From Streptosporangium amethystogenes (GTDB lineage: Bacteria; Actinomycetota; Actinomycetes; Streptosporangiales; Streptosporangiaceae): a stretch of 64,000 nucleotides of DNA. The notes under the pieces are model-generated. The model saw only the letters and a program-made list of their open reading frames with translations, was not told the DNA's origin and ran no database searches. The stretch lies in assembly GCF_000721075.1 (NCBI RefSeq), contig NZ_JOEQ01000005.1:372001-436000 (forward strand), given 5' to 3'. Shown one piece after another: positions 1 through 7,830 of this stretch (positions are counted from its first letter, which is position 1; each line of letters opens with the position of its first letter). Made by a program: the position numbers and the translations under genes.

Positions 1-1
1 C

Positions 2-574
2 GACCAGCTCCACAAGGACAGGTCCGCCGACCCGTCCGCGCTCGGCATGGGCTCGGCCGATCCGCTGCCCGGTTTCTACGCCGGCAAGTACGCGATGCTG
101 CCCGCAGGCGTCTACCTGCGCCAGCAGGTCGTGGAGCAGGCGCCGGACGGCTTCGAGTGGATCACCCTCCCGCCGCTGAAGGGCGTCGGCTCCGAGCAGG
201 GAGCCGTCTCGCAGACGCTGTCGGTCGCCGCGGACAGCAAGTATCCCGAGCAGTCGCTGAAGTTCATCTCCTTCTTCCTCAACGGTTCCAACCAGGTCAA
301 GCTCGCCAAGGGCGACTGGCTGCTGCCGACCTCCGTCAAGGCCGCGGGCGACCCCGCCATGACGGTCGAGGAGAACGGATGGAACGTGGCGACCGCGTCG
401 GCCAAGAATCTCGTGGTCGCGCCGTTCCTGAAGGTCAACGGCTTCGACGAGTGGAAGAGCAAGGTGGCCACGCCGGCCCTGCAGCAGTACTTCGCCAACA
501 AGATCACCCTCGACGAGACGGCGAAGAAGCTCGTCGACGAGGGCAACAAGGTGCTGGAGCGGTACAACCGGTGA
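2..574 (+). CDS. Sugar ABC transporter substrate-binding protein, C-terminal part
   Basis: The gene is cut by the left edge, and the frame is open from base 2. About 190 residues remain, resembling the C-terminal lobe of extracellular solute-binding protein family 1 (carbohydrate uptake). The region ends in a helix-rich tail finishing VLERYNR. No signal peptide or lipobox can be seen because the N-terminus is missing. The stop overlaps the GTG of the next gene (GTGA), so the binding protein is translationally coupled to the ARH genes. This suggests that its ligand feeds them. Permease and ATPase genes are not in the window and would be upstream or elsewhere. The family call is fairly sure; the ligand is unknown. 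Confidence 0.8.
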   Translation, partial: DQLHKDRSADPSALGMGSADPLPGFYAGKYAMLPAGVYLRQQVVEQAPDGFEWITLPPLKGVGSEQGAVSQTLSVAADSKYPEQSLKFISFFLNGSNQVKLAKGDWLLPTSVKAAGDPAMTVEENGWNVATASAKNLVVAPFLKVNGFDEWKSKVATPALQQYFANKITLDETAKKLVDEGNKVLERYNR

Positions 575-1533
575 CATTGACACATCGGGGGCGCGCCCGG
601 GGGTGTCTGCTCGGCCTCGCGGCCGGCGACGCCCTAGGGCGGCCGGCTGAGAACCTCTCGCCCGAACAGATCGCCGCCCGCTGGGGGAGGCTGACCGAGA
701 TCGACGGCGGCGGCACCGACGACACCGAGTACACCATCTTCGCGGCCTCCCTGCTCATACGGCACGGGCACGCGCTGACCTCCCAGGACGTCGCCCAGGC
801 CTACCAGCAGGAGATCATCCCGCTGATCGACGGACCGATGAAGGGCGCGGGCTTCTCCGAGCTCGGTGCCATCCAGGCACTCCGGCAGGGACTCCGGCCA
901 CCGCTGACCGGCCAGTGGCACCGCCACGGCTGGTCGGACGGCCTGGCCATGCGCGCCGCACCGTACGGGATCTTCGCCGCGGGTGACCCCGGCGAGGCCG
1001 CTCGTCTGGTGGAGGTCGACGGCAGCGTGAGCAACGCGGGGGAGGGCATCCTCGGCGGCCGTGCGGTCGCCGGGGCGGTGGCCGCCGCGATGGCGGGCGC
1101 CTCCCCGGACGAGGCGGTCACGGCCGGCCTCGGCGTGATCCCCGAGGACTCGTGGACCGCCCGCAGCGTCAACCGCGCCCGCGAGGCCCTCGGCCCCGGG
1201 TCCGGTGACGTCGCCGGGCGGTTGCACGAGGCGGTCGTGGTCCGGCACTACCCGTGGACGGACCTGGCTCCCGAAGCCGTCGCCCTCGCCTTCGCCGCCT
1301 ACCTGATGGGCGGCGGAGAGGTCGAGGAGTCCGTGGTGATCGCGGCGAACCTGGGGCGGGACGCCGACACCACCGCGGCCATCGCCGGCGCCCTCGCCGG
1401 GGCGGGGCGCGGTGAGGCGGCGGTGCCGGAGCGGTGGGCACGGCAGATCGGCCCGGTCGAGGGGCGCTGCCTGCCGGTGACCGCGGGACGGCATGTGCTC
1501 GATGTGGCCGATCAACTCGTGGAAGGGACGTAG
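571..1533 (+). CDS. ADP-ribosylglycohydrolase family protein 1
   Basis: 320 residues, the usual size of the ARH/DraG fold (Pfam ADP_ribosyl_GH). The N-terminal GLAAGDALGRPAE and GTDDTEYT motifs and the C-terminal NLGRDADTTAAIAGA motif supply the paired aspartates that bind two Mg ions in this family, so the site looks intact. The family removes ADP-ribose or related ribosyl groups from proteins, nucleic acids or small molecules. There is no signal peptide, so it is cytoplasmic. The GTG start at 571 is chosen because it overlaps the preceding TGA and puts the first motif at the expected distance; the frame is open further upstream without homology. It is the first of four adjacent paralogues. 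The exact substrate is not shown by the sequence. Confidence 0.88.
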   Translation: MTLTHRGRARGCLLGLAAGDALGRPAENLSPEQIAARWGRLTEIDGGGTDDTEYTIFAASLLIRHGHALTSQDVAQAYQQEIIPLIDGPMKGAGFSELGAIQALRQGLRPPLTGQWHRHGWSDGLAMRAAPYGIFAAGDPGEAARLVEVDGSVSNAGEGILGGRAVAGAVAAAMAGASPDEAVTAGLGVIPEDSWTARSVNRAREALGPGSGDVAGRLHEAVVVRHYPWTDLAPEAVALAFAAYLMGGGEVEESVVIAANLGRDADTTAAIAGALAGAGRGEAAVPERWARQIGPVEGRCLPVTAGRHVLDVADQLVEGT

Positions 1534-1537
1534 GGCG

Positions 1538-2503
1538 ATGACGTCGGGGGACAGGATCCTGGGGGCGTTCGCCGGTCTGGCGATGGGCGACGCGGCGGGA
1601 TGGCCGTCGTCGCGGCACAGGGCGGGGGTGCACGCACCGTGGAGCAGACGCCTGCACCGCGAGCTCGACGCCTTCGCCGAGGAGCATCGGGTGACCACTC
1701 TGCCGGTGCCGTTCGCGCTCAACCAGCCGGTCGCGCCGCTGGTGATGGGGCCGTCCGACGACGCCGAATGGCTCGCCTGGACCGTGCTCACCATCGACGA
1801 GGACCGCGCGGCGGCGTTCGCCGGCCTGACCGGCAGGGACGATGTCAGGGCGCGGATCTCGGTGCGGACCGCGCTGGACAACCTCGCGCGCGGTCTCGGC
1901 CCTCCCGCCAGCGGGCACGACAACCCGCACTTCTTCGACGACGCCGCGGTCGTGCGGGCGGTCGCCTTCGGGGCCGCCGGGCTGGATCCCACGGCCGACG
2001 CCCAGGTCACCAACGCCGGTGACGGTGTGCTCGGAGCCGTCGCGATGGCCCGGGCGATCGGCGTCCTGGTGGACGGCGGTCCGATGGGCGACGCCGTGCG
2101 GGCCGCGTTGGAGGCGCTTCCCGGCGACACCGTCATCGGCCGCGCGACCCGCGTCGCGCTCGCGGTCGCGCGCGAGGCGGGCGATCCGTTCGCGGCGGTG
2201 CCCGCGCTGGACGAGGCGCTGTTCGACCACGTCTACAGCTACGGGGTGGCCGCCGCCGAGACGCTCCCGGTGGCTCTCGCCCTGGCGGAGGTCTCCGGCG
2301 GCTCGATACGCACCGCCGTACCGGCCGCCGCCTGCCTGGCCGCCGCAGCGGACTCCGCGCCCGCGCTGACCGGTGCGCTGACCGGCGCGTTCACCGGCCA
2401 TGACGCGCTGCCGCGGGGATGGAGCACCACCCTGACGGGCTGCTGCCTACCCGAACTGGCGGGAATCGATCTACTGGACATCGTGAGGGGACGGATCGGA
2501 TGA
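1538..2503 (+). CDS. ADP-ribosylglycohydrolase family protein 2, degenerate metal site
   Basis: 321 residues, starting at ATG 1538 four bases after the previous stop; upstream ATGs in frame lie inside gene 1. The N-terminal GLAMGDAAGWPSS and GPSDDAEWLAWT segments match the first two ARH motifs. In the C-terminal motif the usual GxDxDT is replaced by AAADSAPALTGALTG, so the first metal-binding aspartate is gone and the Thr is Ser. It may be inactive, altered in specificity, or a partner of another ARH in the operon. The stop overlaps the start of the next gene (ATGA). Family membership is clear; catalytic competence is doubtful. Confidence 0.82.
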   Translation: MTSGDRILGAFAGLAMGDAAGWPSSRHRAGVHAPWSRRLHRELDAFAEEHRVTTLPVPFALNQPVAPLVMGPSDDAEWLAWTVLTIDEDRAAAFAGLTGRDDVRARISVRTALDNLARGLGPPASGHDNPHFFDDAAVVRAVAFGAAGLDPTADAQVTNAGDGVLGAVAMARAIGVLVDGGPMGDAVRAALEALPGDTVIGRATRVALAVAREAGDPFAAVPALDEALFDHVYSYGVAAAETLPVALALAEVSGGSIRTAVPAAACLAAAADSAPALTGALTGAFTGHDALPRGWSTTLTGCCLPELAGIDLLDIVRGRIG

Positions 2504-3660
2504 GTACAGCGGGCAGGGGCATGCTTGAGGACAAGGCCGTGGGATGCGTGGCGGGTGCCGCGGTCGGCGACGCCCTCGGCGGCGCCACCGAGGGCTGGAC
2601 GCCCGAACAGATCCACGAGCGTTACGGCGGATACGTCGAGGGCCTGGTCCCGCCGTACTTCGAGGACTGGCGGAACGCCCGCCCCATCGCGCCTTACCAC
2701 AAGGGTGACGGCCACATCACCGACGACACCCTGATGACCCACGCGCTGATCCGGGTCTACGAGCGGGTCGGGGGCCACCTGGACGCCTACGCGGCGGCCG
2801 ATCACCTGGTACCGGAGATGATGGGGGAGAAGCGCTGGATCCCGGAACTGGAGGCCGAGGCGCTGCTGCTGCAGCGGGTCTTCCTGGCGGAGAAATGGCT
2901 GGTGCTGCGGCTGCACCACGGTCATGCGGACCCGCGTGAGGCAGGCGTGGGCAACATCGTCAACTGCGGCGCCGCGATGTACATGGCACCGGTCGGCGTG
3001 GTGAACGCCGCCGACCCCGACGCCGCCTACGCCGAGGCGATCGAGCTTGCCGGCGCCCACCAGTCCAGTTACGGCCGGGAGGCGGCCGGGGTGCTCGCCG
3101 CCGCGGTGGCCGAGGCCATGCGCCCGGGCGCGACGCCCGACTCGGTGGTCGCCACCTGCCTGCGGCTGGCACGCGACGGTACCAAGGCGGCCATCGACGC
3201 GGTGTGTTCGGTGGCCCGCGACCTCGGCCACTGGGACGGCTCCTTCGAGACACTGCGCGCCGCCATGAAGCCCTACGACACGGTCGCCGACACCTATCGT
3301 GACCAGGGTCTCGGCGCCCGCCGCCCGAGCCGCCTGCACAGCATCGAGGAACTCCCGCTCGCCCTGGCCTTCCTGCTGATCGCCAAGGGCGACTACCGTG
3401 ACACCGTCCTCGGCGGCGTCAACTACGGCCGCGACGCCGACTCCATCGCCTCCATGGGCGGCGCCGTCGCCGGCGCCCTCGGCGGGCGCGGGGCCGTCCC
3501 GGCCGACTGGGTGGAGCAGATCTCCACCGCCAGCCGCACCGACCTCCTCACCCCCGGCCTGAGCCTGGCCCGCGTCGCCCGACGCATCCACGGCGCGGAC
3601 CTGGAACGCCGCCGCGCCCACGAGTCCGCCTTCGCCGCCCTCGCCGGGGACGCCGGATGA
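2500..3660 (+). CDS. ADP-ribosylglycohydrolase family protein 3
   Basis: 386 residues. Both ARH metal motifs are intact: GAAVGDALGGATEG near residue 20, HITDDTLMTHAL near residue 73 and NYGRDADSIASMGGA near residue 310. It is longer than paralogue 1 because of an insertion of about 60 residues between the second and third motifs. This insertion carries a stretch with MGEKRWIPELEAEALLLQR that may form a substrate lid (inference). No signal peptide. The start ATG overlaps the previous TGA by the ATGA arrangement, and the stop does the same with the next gene, so expression is coupled through the operon. Confidence 0.88.
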   Translation: MSTAGRGMLEDKAVGCVAGAAVGDALGGATEGWTPEQIHERYGGYVEGLVPPYFEDWRNARPIAPYHKGDGHITDDTLMTHALIRVYERVGGHLDAYAAADHLVPEMMGEKRWIPELEAEALLLQRVFLAEKWLVLRLHHGHADPREAGVGNIVNCGAAMYMAPVGVVNAADPDAAYAEAIELAGAHQSSYGREAAGVLAAAVAEAMRPGATPDSVVATCLRLARDGTKAAIDAVCSVARDLGHWDGSFETLRAAMKPYDTVADTYRDQGLGARRPSRLHSIEELPLALAFLLIAKGDYRDTVLGGVNYGRDADSIASMGGAVAGALGGRGAVPADWVEQISTASRTDLLTPGLSLARVARRIHGADLERRRAHESAFAALAGDAG

Positions 3661-5033
3661 TCAGGCTGACCTGGGTGCAGCCGGAGGACCTGGTCGGCCA
3701 CGAGCTGCGCCAGGCCGCCGAGGACGGCCGCGAGGTGACGGAGATCGCCGCGCGCTGGCAGGCCGCGGGAGGACACGGCGCCCCGACCCGGGCGGGAGCC
3801 TCGCAGCAGGCTCCTCCGGTACGGCTGCGCCGCCTGGCCGAGGACCTGCTCGACGAGCTGGCCGCGATCCCGTCCCCGCTCGCCGAGCCCTCCACCCTGG
3901 CCGAGATCGTCACAGCCTGCCCGAGGTGGCCGTCACAAAGGGGCACGGCCACCTCGGGCACACCGGACATGGACCGGATGCTCGGCGCGTGGCTCGGCCG
4001 GGCGGTGGGCTGCGTGCTGGGCAAGCCGGTGGAGAAGATCCCCCGGGAGGGGATCAGGGCGATCGCCGAGGCGACGGGGAACTGGCCGATCCGGGGATGG
4101 TTCACCGCCAGGGGACTTCCCGCCGAACTCGGCCGGCGCTGGCCGTGGAACCGGCGCAGCGCCGTCAACAGCCTCGCCGAGAACATCGACGGCGTCCCCG
4201 AGGACGACGACCTCAACTTCGCGCTGCTCGCCCTGGCCCTGCTGGAGCGGCACGGCCGGGGGTTCGGCACCGACGACGTCGCGCGGCTCTGGCTGGACGA
4301 GTTGCCCGGCGGCCGGGTCTTCACCGCCGAGCGCGCCGCTTACCGCAACCTGCTGGCCGGCCTGGAACCGCCCGCTCCCCATGACTCGCGGGCTCTCTCC
4401 ACGGCGACCTTTCGCAACCCGTTCCGGGAGTGGATCGGTGCGTTGATCAGGGCCGACGTCTACGGCTGGGTCAACCCCGGCGATCCGGCCACGGCCGCGG
4501 AGTTCGCCTGGCGCGACGCGCGGCTCAGCCACACCGCCAACGGGATCTACGGTTCCATGTTCGTGGCGGCGATGTGCGCCACGGCGCTGACGGCCTCCTC
4601 CGCCGAGGAGGTGGTCGCGACCGGTCTCGCCGTGATCCCGCCGGACTCCCGTCTGGCCGCCGCCGTACGGCAGGCCGCCGAGGACGCGCGCCGGGAACCG
4701 GACTTCGAACGGGTCGTCGACCGGCTCCACGTACGCCACGGGGAGCTGCACTGGGTTCACACGATCAACAACGCCGCACTGATCACGGCGGCACTGGTCC
4801 ACGGCCGGGGTGACTTCACCGCCTCGATCGCCGGCGCCGTGGCGGGCGGCTGGGACACCGACTCGGCGGGGGCGACCGTGGGCTCGATCGTCGGCGCGCT
4901 GCGCGGTGCGTCGGGGATCCCGGAGGGGTGGTCGTTGGCGAACCGGCTGTCCAGTAGCATCAGCGGGTTCGACGGCATCGGCCTGGACGAGCTGGCCCGC
5001 CGTACGCTGGCCCTGAGGGCGGAGGAATCATGA
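3657..5033 (+). CDS. ADP-ribosylglycohydrolase family protein 4 with N-terminal extension
   Basis: 458 residues. Residues 1-100 are an extension (MIRLTWVQPEDLVGHELRQA at the start) without a motif I recognise, although its opening resembles the start of other actinobacterial ARH-type proteins. The ARH domain follows from about residue 103 (MLGAWLGRAVGCVLGKPVEK). The TDDT motif reads EDDDLNF, keeping the aspartates but not the Thr. The last motif, GGWDTDSAGATVGSIVGA, is intact. It is therefore probably active but from another subgroup than paralogue 1. ATGA overlaps at both ends tie it to its neighbours. No secretion signal. Confidence 0.85.
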   Translation: MIRLTWVQPEDLVGHELRQAAEDGREVTEIAARWQAAGGHGAPTRAGASQQAPPVRLRRLAEDLLDELAAIPSPLAEPSTLAEIVTACPRWPSQRGTATSGTPDMDRMLGAWLGRAVGCVLGKPVEKIPREGIRAIAEATGNWPIRGWFTARGLPAELGRRWPWNRRSAVNSLAENIDGVPEDDDLNFALLALALLERHGRGFGTDDVARLWLDELPGGRVFTAERAAYRNLLAGLEPPAPHDSRALSTATFRNPFREWIGALIRADVYGWVNPGDPATAAEFAWRDARLSHTANGIYGSMFVAAMCATALTASSAEEVVATGLAVIPPDSRLAAAVRQAAEDARREPDFERVVDRLHVRHGELHWVHTINNAALITAALVHGRGDFTASIAGAVAGGWDTDSAGATVGSIVGALRGASGIPEGWSLANRLSSSISGFDGIGLDELARRTLALRAEES

Positions 5034-5926
5034 TCTCGGTGTTCGGCAGCGTCAACATGGACCTGGTGGCCTATGTCGATGTCGCACCCGCACTTGGCGA
5101 GACCGTGACCGGCCGCGCCTTCAGCACGGTTCCCGGTGGCAAGGGTGCCAACCAGGCCATCGCCGCCGCGCGGGCGGGTGCCAAGGTGGCCTTCCTGGGG
5201 GCGGTGGGCGACGACGACTTCGGGACCGAGATGCGCAGGACGCTCGCCGAGGCGGGCGTCGACGTGACGGACCTGCGCACGGTCCCCGGGCCCTCGGGCA
5301 TCGCCCAGATCGTGGTGGACGGCGGCGGCGGCAACTCGATCATCGTGGTTCCCGGTGCCAACGGGACCGTGACCGCCCCCACCGAGGCCGAGATCGAGGT
5401 CATCTCCCGCTCCGACGTGCTCCTGCTCCAGCTGGAGCTTCCCATTGAGGCGGTCACCGCCGCCGCCAGGGCCGCCCGTGCCGCGGGGACCACGGTGGTC
5501 CTCACCCCCGCGCCCGTCCAGCCCCTGCCCGCGGAGCTGCTGGAGGCCGTGGACATCCTGGTGGCCAACGAGCACGAGGCCGTCGCGATCACCGGCCAGG
5601 CGGACCACGAGCGCGCCCTGGAGGAACTGAGGGGCGCGGTCGGATGGGTGATCGTCACCCTGGGGGCGCGCGGCGCGCTCACCGCCTCCGGAGACGAGGC
5701 CGCCGTGTGGGTCGAGGCACCCAGGGTGAACGCGGTGGACACCACGGCCGCGGGTGACACCTTCGTGGGCGCCCTCGCCGCGGCCCACCTCGAGGAACAG
5801 CCCGCTGATCGGGCCGTTCGCTTCGCCACCGCGGCGGCGGGCCTGTCCGTCCAGCGTGCGGGCGCCAGCAGTTCGATGCCCACCCGCGCCGAGATCGACC
5901 GGAGCCTTTCCACTGCCGGTGCCTGA
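5030..5926 (+). CDS. rbsK: Ribokinase (PfkB family)
   Basis: 298 residues, normal ribokinase length. The PfkB signature 1 (GGKGANQAIAAARAGA, about residues 34-49) and signature 2 with the catalytic Asp (DTTAAGDTFVGALAA, near residue 240) are both present. The N-terminus, FGSVNMDLVAYVD, is typical of RbsK. The enzyme phosphorylates D-ribose to ribose 5-phosphate in the cytoplasm. Its ATG overlaps the stop of ARH 4, so it is the last gene of the operon. It fits a role in capturing ribose released by the glycohydrolases, although other PfkB sugar or nucleoside substrates cannot be excluded. Confidence 0.88.
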   Translation: MISVFGSVNMDLVAYVDVAPALGETVTGRAFSTVPGGKGANQAIAAARAGAKVAFLGAVGDDDFGTEMRRTLAEAGVDVTDLRTVPGPSGIAQIVVDGGGGNSIIVVPGANGTVTAPTEAEIEVISRSDVLLLQLELPIEAVTAAARAARAAGTTVVLTPAPVQPLPAELLEAVDILVANEHEAVAITGQADHERALEELRGAVGWVIVTLGARGALTASGDEAAVWVEAPRVNAVDTTAAGDTFVGALAAAHLEEQPADRAVRFATAAAGLSVQRAGASSSMPTRAEIDRSLSTAGA

Positions 5927-5939
5927 CACCCGTGGGGAT

Positions 5940-5964
5940 CTCCCGGCCGATCTCGGCGCGGGAG
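5940..5964. terminator. Bidirectional hairpin terminator after rbsK
   Basis: CTCCCG pairs with CGGGAG and, inside it, GCCG pairs with CGGC around ATCT, with one bulged G. It lies between the convergent ribokinase gene and the small minus-strand gene. There is no T-run, as is usual in actinomycetes. Confidence 0.5.
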
Positions 5965-5966
5965 CG

Positions 5967-6110
5967 CTAGCCACCGATGAGGGAGGTCCCCGACAGGGTG
6001 ATCAGGAACGCGCCGGCCGAGAGCAGCGCGATCGCCCAGGACCGGCTGATGGCAGACCAGATCGTGGCGGCCAGGAAGCAGATCAGGGCGAGCAGCACGA
6101 GAACGTCCAC
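5967..6110 (-). CDS. Small two-helix membrane protein, 47 residues
   Basis: Unknown function. The GTG at 6110 is preferred because GGAGG sits 6 bases upstream. A TTG at 6158 would give 63 residues but has no ribosome binding site. The product begins VDVLVLLALICFLAA and is almost entirely two hydrophobic segments (about residues 3-20 and 26-43) separated by SRSW. Such short membrane peptides are common in actinomycetes as envelope or stress proteins. It stands alone, convergent with the ribokinase gene. Confidence 0.5.
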   Translation of the reverse strand: MDVLVLLALICFLAATIWSAISRSWAIALLSAGAFLITLSGTSLIGG

Positions 6111-6255
6111 GAGAATCCTCCAAAGGGTCGGCCCCCGGACGATCACTGTCCGGGGCAAGCCCTCACTGCCCCGCGCGCACCGGGGGTAACACGTCGTGCC
6201 TCCGTTTCATGGGAGCGGAAACTTCGGCCAGCCCGCCTTTTCCTGATATATCCAG

Positions 6256-6657
6256 CTATGTCCCTTCCCAGAGAGCGGCGGCGGCCTCAGCGCAGGCCAC
6301 GTCCTGGCCGATGGTGCCGCCGCTGACGCCGACCGCACCCACCACCCCGCGGCCGTTGCCGGGCTCCCCGAGCGGGATGCCGCCGCCGAAGCACACGTAC
6401 CGGTCGCCGGCCAGACCGTGCAGTTCACCTCCCGGCAGGACCAGCGGCGCGAGGTCGGCGGTCGGCATGTGGTGGGCCACCGCGGTGTGGGCCTTGCCGG
6501 GGGCGAGGACGGGGCCGGAGATCCGTGCGCCGTCCATCCGCTGGAACGCCACCAGGTGTCCGCCCACGTCGACCACCGCGACCGAGATGATCGCTCCCTC
6601 CCGCACGGCCTGCCGCACCGCGGCCTCACACATGCGCAGCGCGAGTTCCAGGTTCAC
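6256..6657 (-). CDS. GlcG/HbpS-family protein
   Basis: 133 residues from GTG 6657, where GAGGAG lies 4 bases upstream and the N-terminus (VNLELALRMCEAAVRQA) matches the family start. An upstream in-frame ATG at 6738 adds 27 unrelated residues. The fold is seen in VAVVDVGGHLVAFQRMDGA, APGKAHTAVA, and the closing GVVGAVGVSGGTIGQDVACAEA. HbpS of Streptomyces binds haem and interacts with the SenS/SenR system; GlcG accompanies glycolate oxidation. No signal peptide and no such partner genes nearby, so the role is open. Confidence 0.75.
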   Translation of the reverse strand: MNLELALRMCEAAVRQAVREGAIISVAVVDVGGHLVAFQRMDGARISGPVLAPGKAHTAVAHHMPTADLAPLVLPGGELHGLAGDRYVCFGGGIPLGEPGNGRGVVGAVGVSGGTIGQDVACAEAAAALWEGT

Positions 6658-6924
6658 GAGGCTCCTCACTGTTTCGAAAACCTCCGGCGCGGACGATCGG
6701 ATGCGTACGTGTCGCCGCTCGGGGGTGCGAGGTGTCATAACGATCCGACGCTCATGTGCGCTCTGCGGAGGACCGGGGTGGGCCGGGATTGTCGCCCGGT
6801 GAGGAGAGGAGCACGCGCGGCGACATTCCGACGACCCTTACAAAGAGTGATGTTTGTCTTACCTCAAGCTACGATCTCGTCACTGGCGGAATCGTTGAGG
6901 TGTCGCCTCGACGTGGGGAGAGGC

Positions 6925-7794
6925 ATGCACAGCCACAACCGTGCGAACATCGTCCACCAGCTCAAATACGCCCTCAGCCATCCGGGGCGAGTCCCCAGGC
7001 ACCTGAGCCGGCTGAGCAGGAACACGTGGCTGCGCCTGAGCACCCGCGACCATGTCTCCTACTACCGGGCCATCATGAGGTCCGACACCGCGCGCAGCCC
7101 CCACGCGGCCGTGGGCAGCAGGTCCTACCGGCGCTGGACGATCCTGGGGAAGATGCAGTTCGACTACCTGGTGCGGCACGGACTGAAACCCGAGCACCGC
7201 ATGCTGGAGATCGGCTGTGGCAACCTGCGGGCCGGGCGCCTGTTCATCGGTTACCTCGACGACGGAAACTACTACGGTCTCGACATCTCCCCGGACATCC
7301 TGATCGCCGCCCAGGAGACCCTGGTCTCCTACGATCTGCGGGAGAAACTCCCCCACCTCATGCTGGTCGGGGACCTGCGCTTCGCCGCCCTGCCCGGTGA
7401 GATGTTCGACGTCGTGCACGCCCACAGCGTCTTCTCCCACTCCCCGCTGCCGGTGATCGAGGAGTGCTTCCGGAACATCGGCCGGGTCGTGAAGCCGGGA
7501 GGCTGGTTCGACTTCACCTTCGACCGTACCGAGGGCAAGGAGCACCAGGTCCTGGGTGAGGACTTCTACTACCGCGCCGAAACCCTGCTCGACCTGGCCT
7601 CCGGGTACGGCCTGCAGGCGACTCTCATGGAGGACTGGGAGCGGCTTCCGCACCGGCAGTCCAAGATCCGCATCAGGTTTCCCGGGCCCGAGCCCTCGGC
7701 GGGGCGCGTCGTACGTGATCAGGACCGGTCCGAAGCGGACCACCGGAGAGAGTCGGACCGCGAAGCCGGGCAGGCGATGTCGGATCTCGGATAG
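6925..7794 (+). CDS. Class I SAM-dependent methyltransferase
   Basis: 289 residues. The start ATG 6925 follows GGGGAGAGG at correct spacing; the frame is open upstream but opposes another gene. Motif I is MLEIGCGNLRAGRLFIGYL (about residue 93), motif II ends in YYGLDISPDIL, and the post-I acidic region and FDVVHAHSVFSH follow, as in the methyltransf_25 type. The first 90 residues are basic and may contact the substrate. The protein is probably soluble. A phosphotransferase gene follows 36 bp downstream, possibly co-transcribed. Substrate unknown; sugar or surface-glycan methylation is only one option. Confidence 0.75.
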   Translation: MHSHNRANIVHQLKYALSHPGRVPRHLSRLSRNTWLRLSTRDHVSYYRAIMRSDTARSPHAAVGSRSYRRWTILGKMQFDYLVRHGLKPEHRMLEIGCGNLRAGRLFIGYLDDGNYYGLDISPDILIAAQETLVSYDLREKLPHLMLVGDLRFAALPGEMFDVVHAHSVFSHSPLPVIEECFRNIGRVVKPGGWFDFTFDRTEGKEHQVLGEDFYYRAETLLDLASGYGLQATLMEDWERLPHRQSKIRIRFPGPEPSAGRVVRDQDRSEADHRRESDREAGQAMSDLG

Positions 7795-7830
7795 GATCTG
7801 GCGCCCTGTGCGACCGAGCTGGAGGAACCG

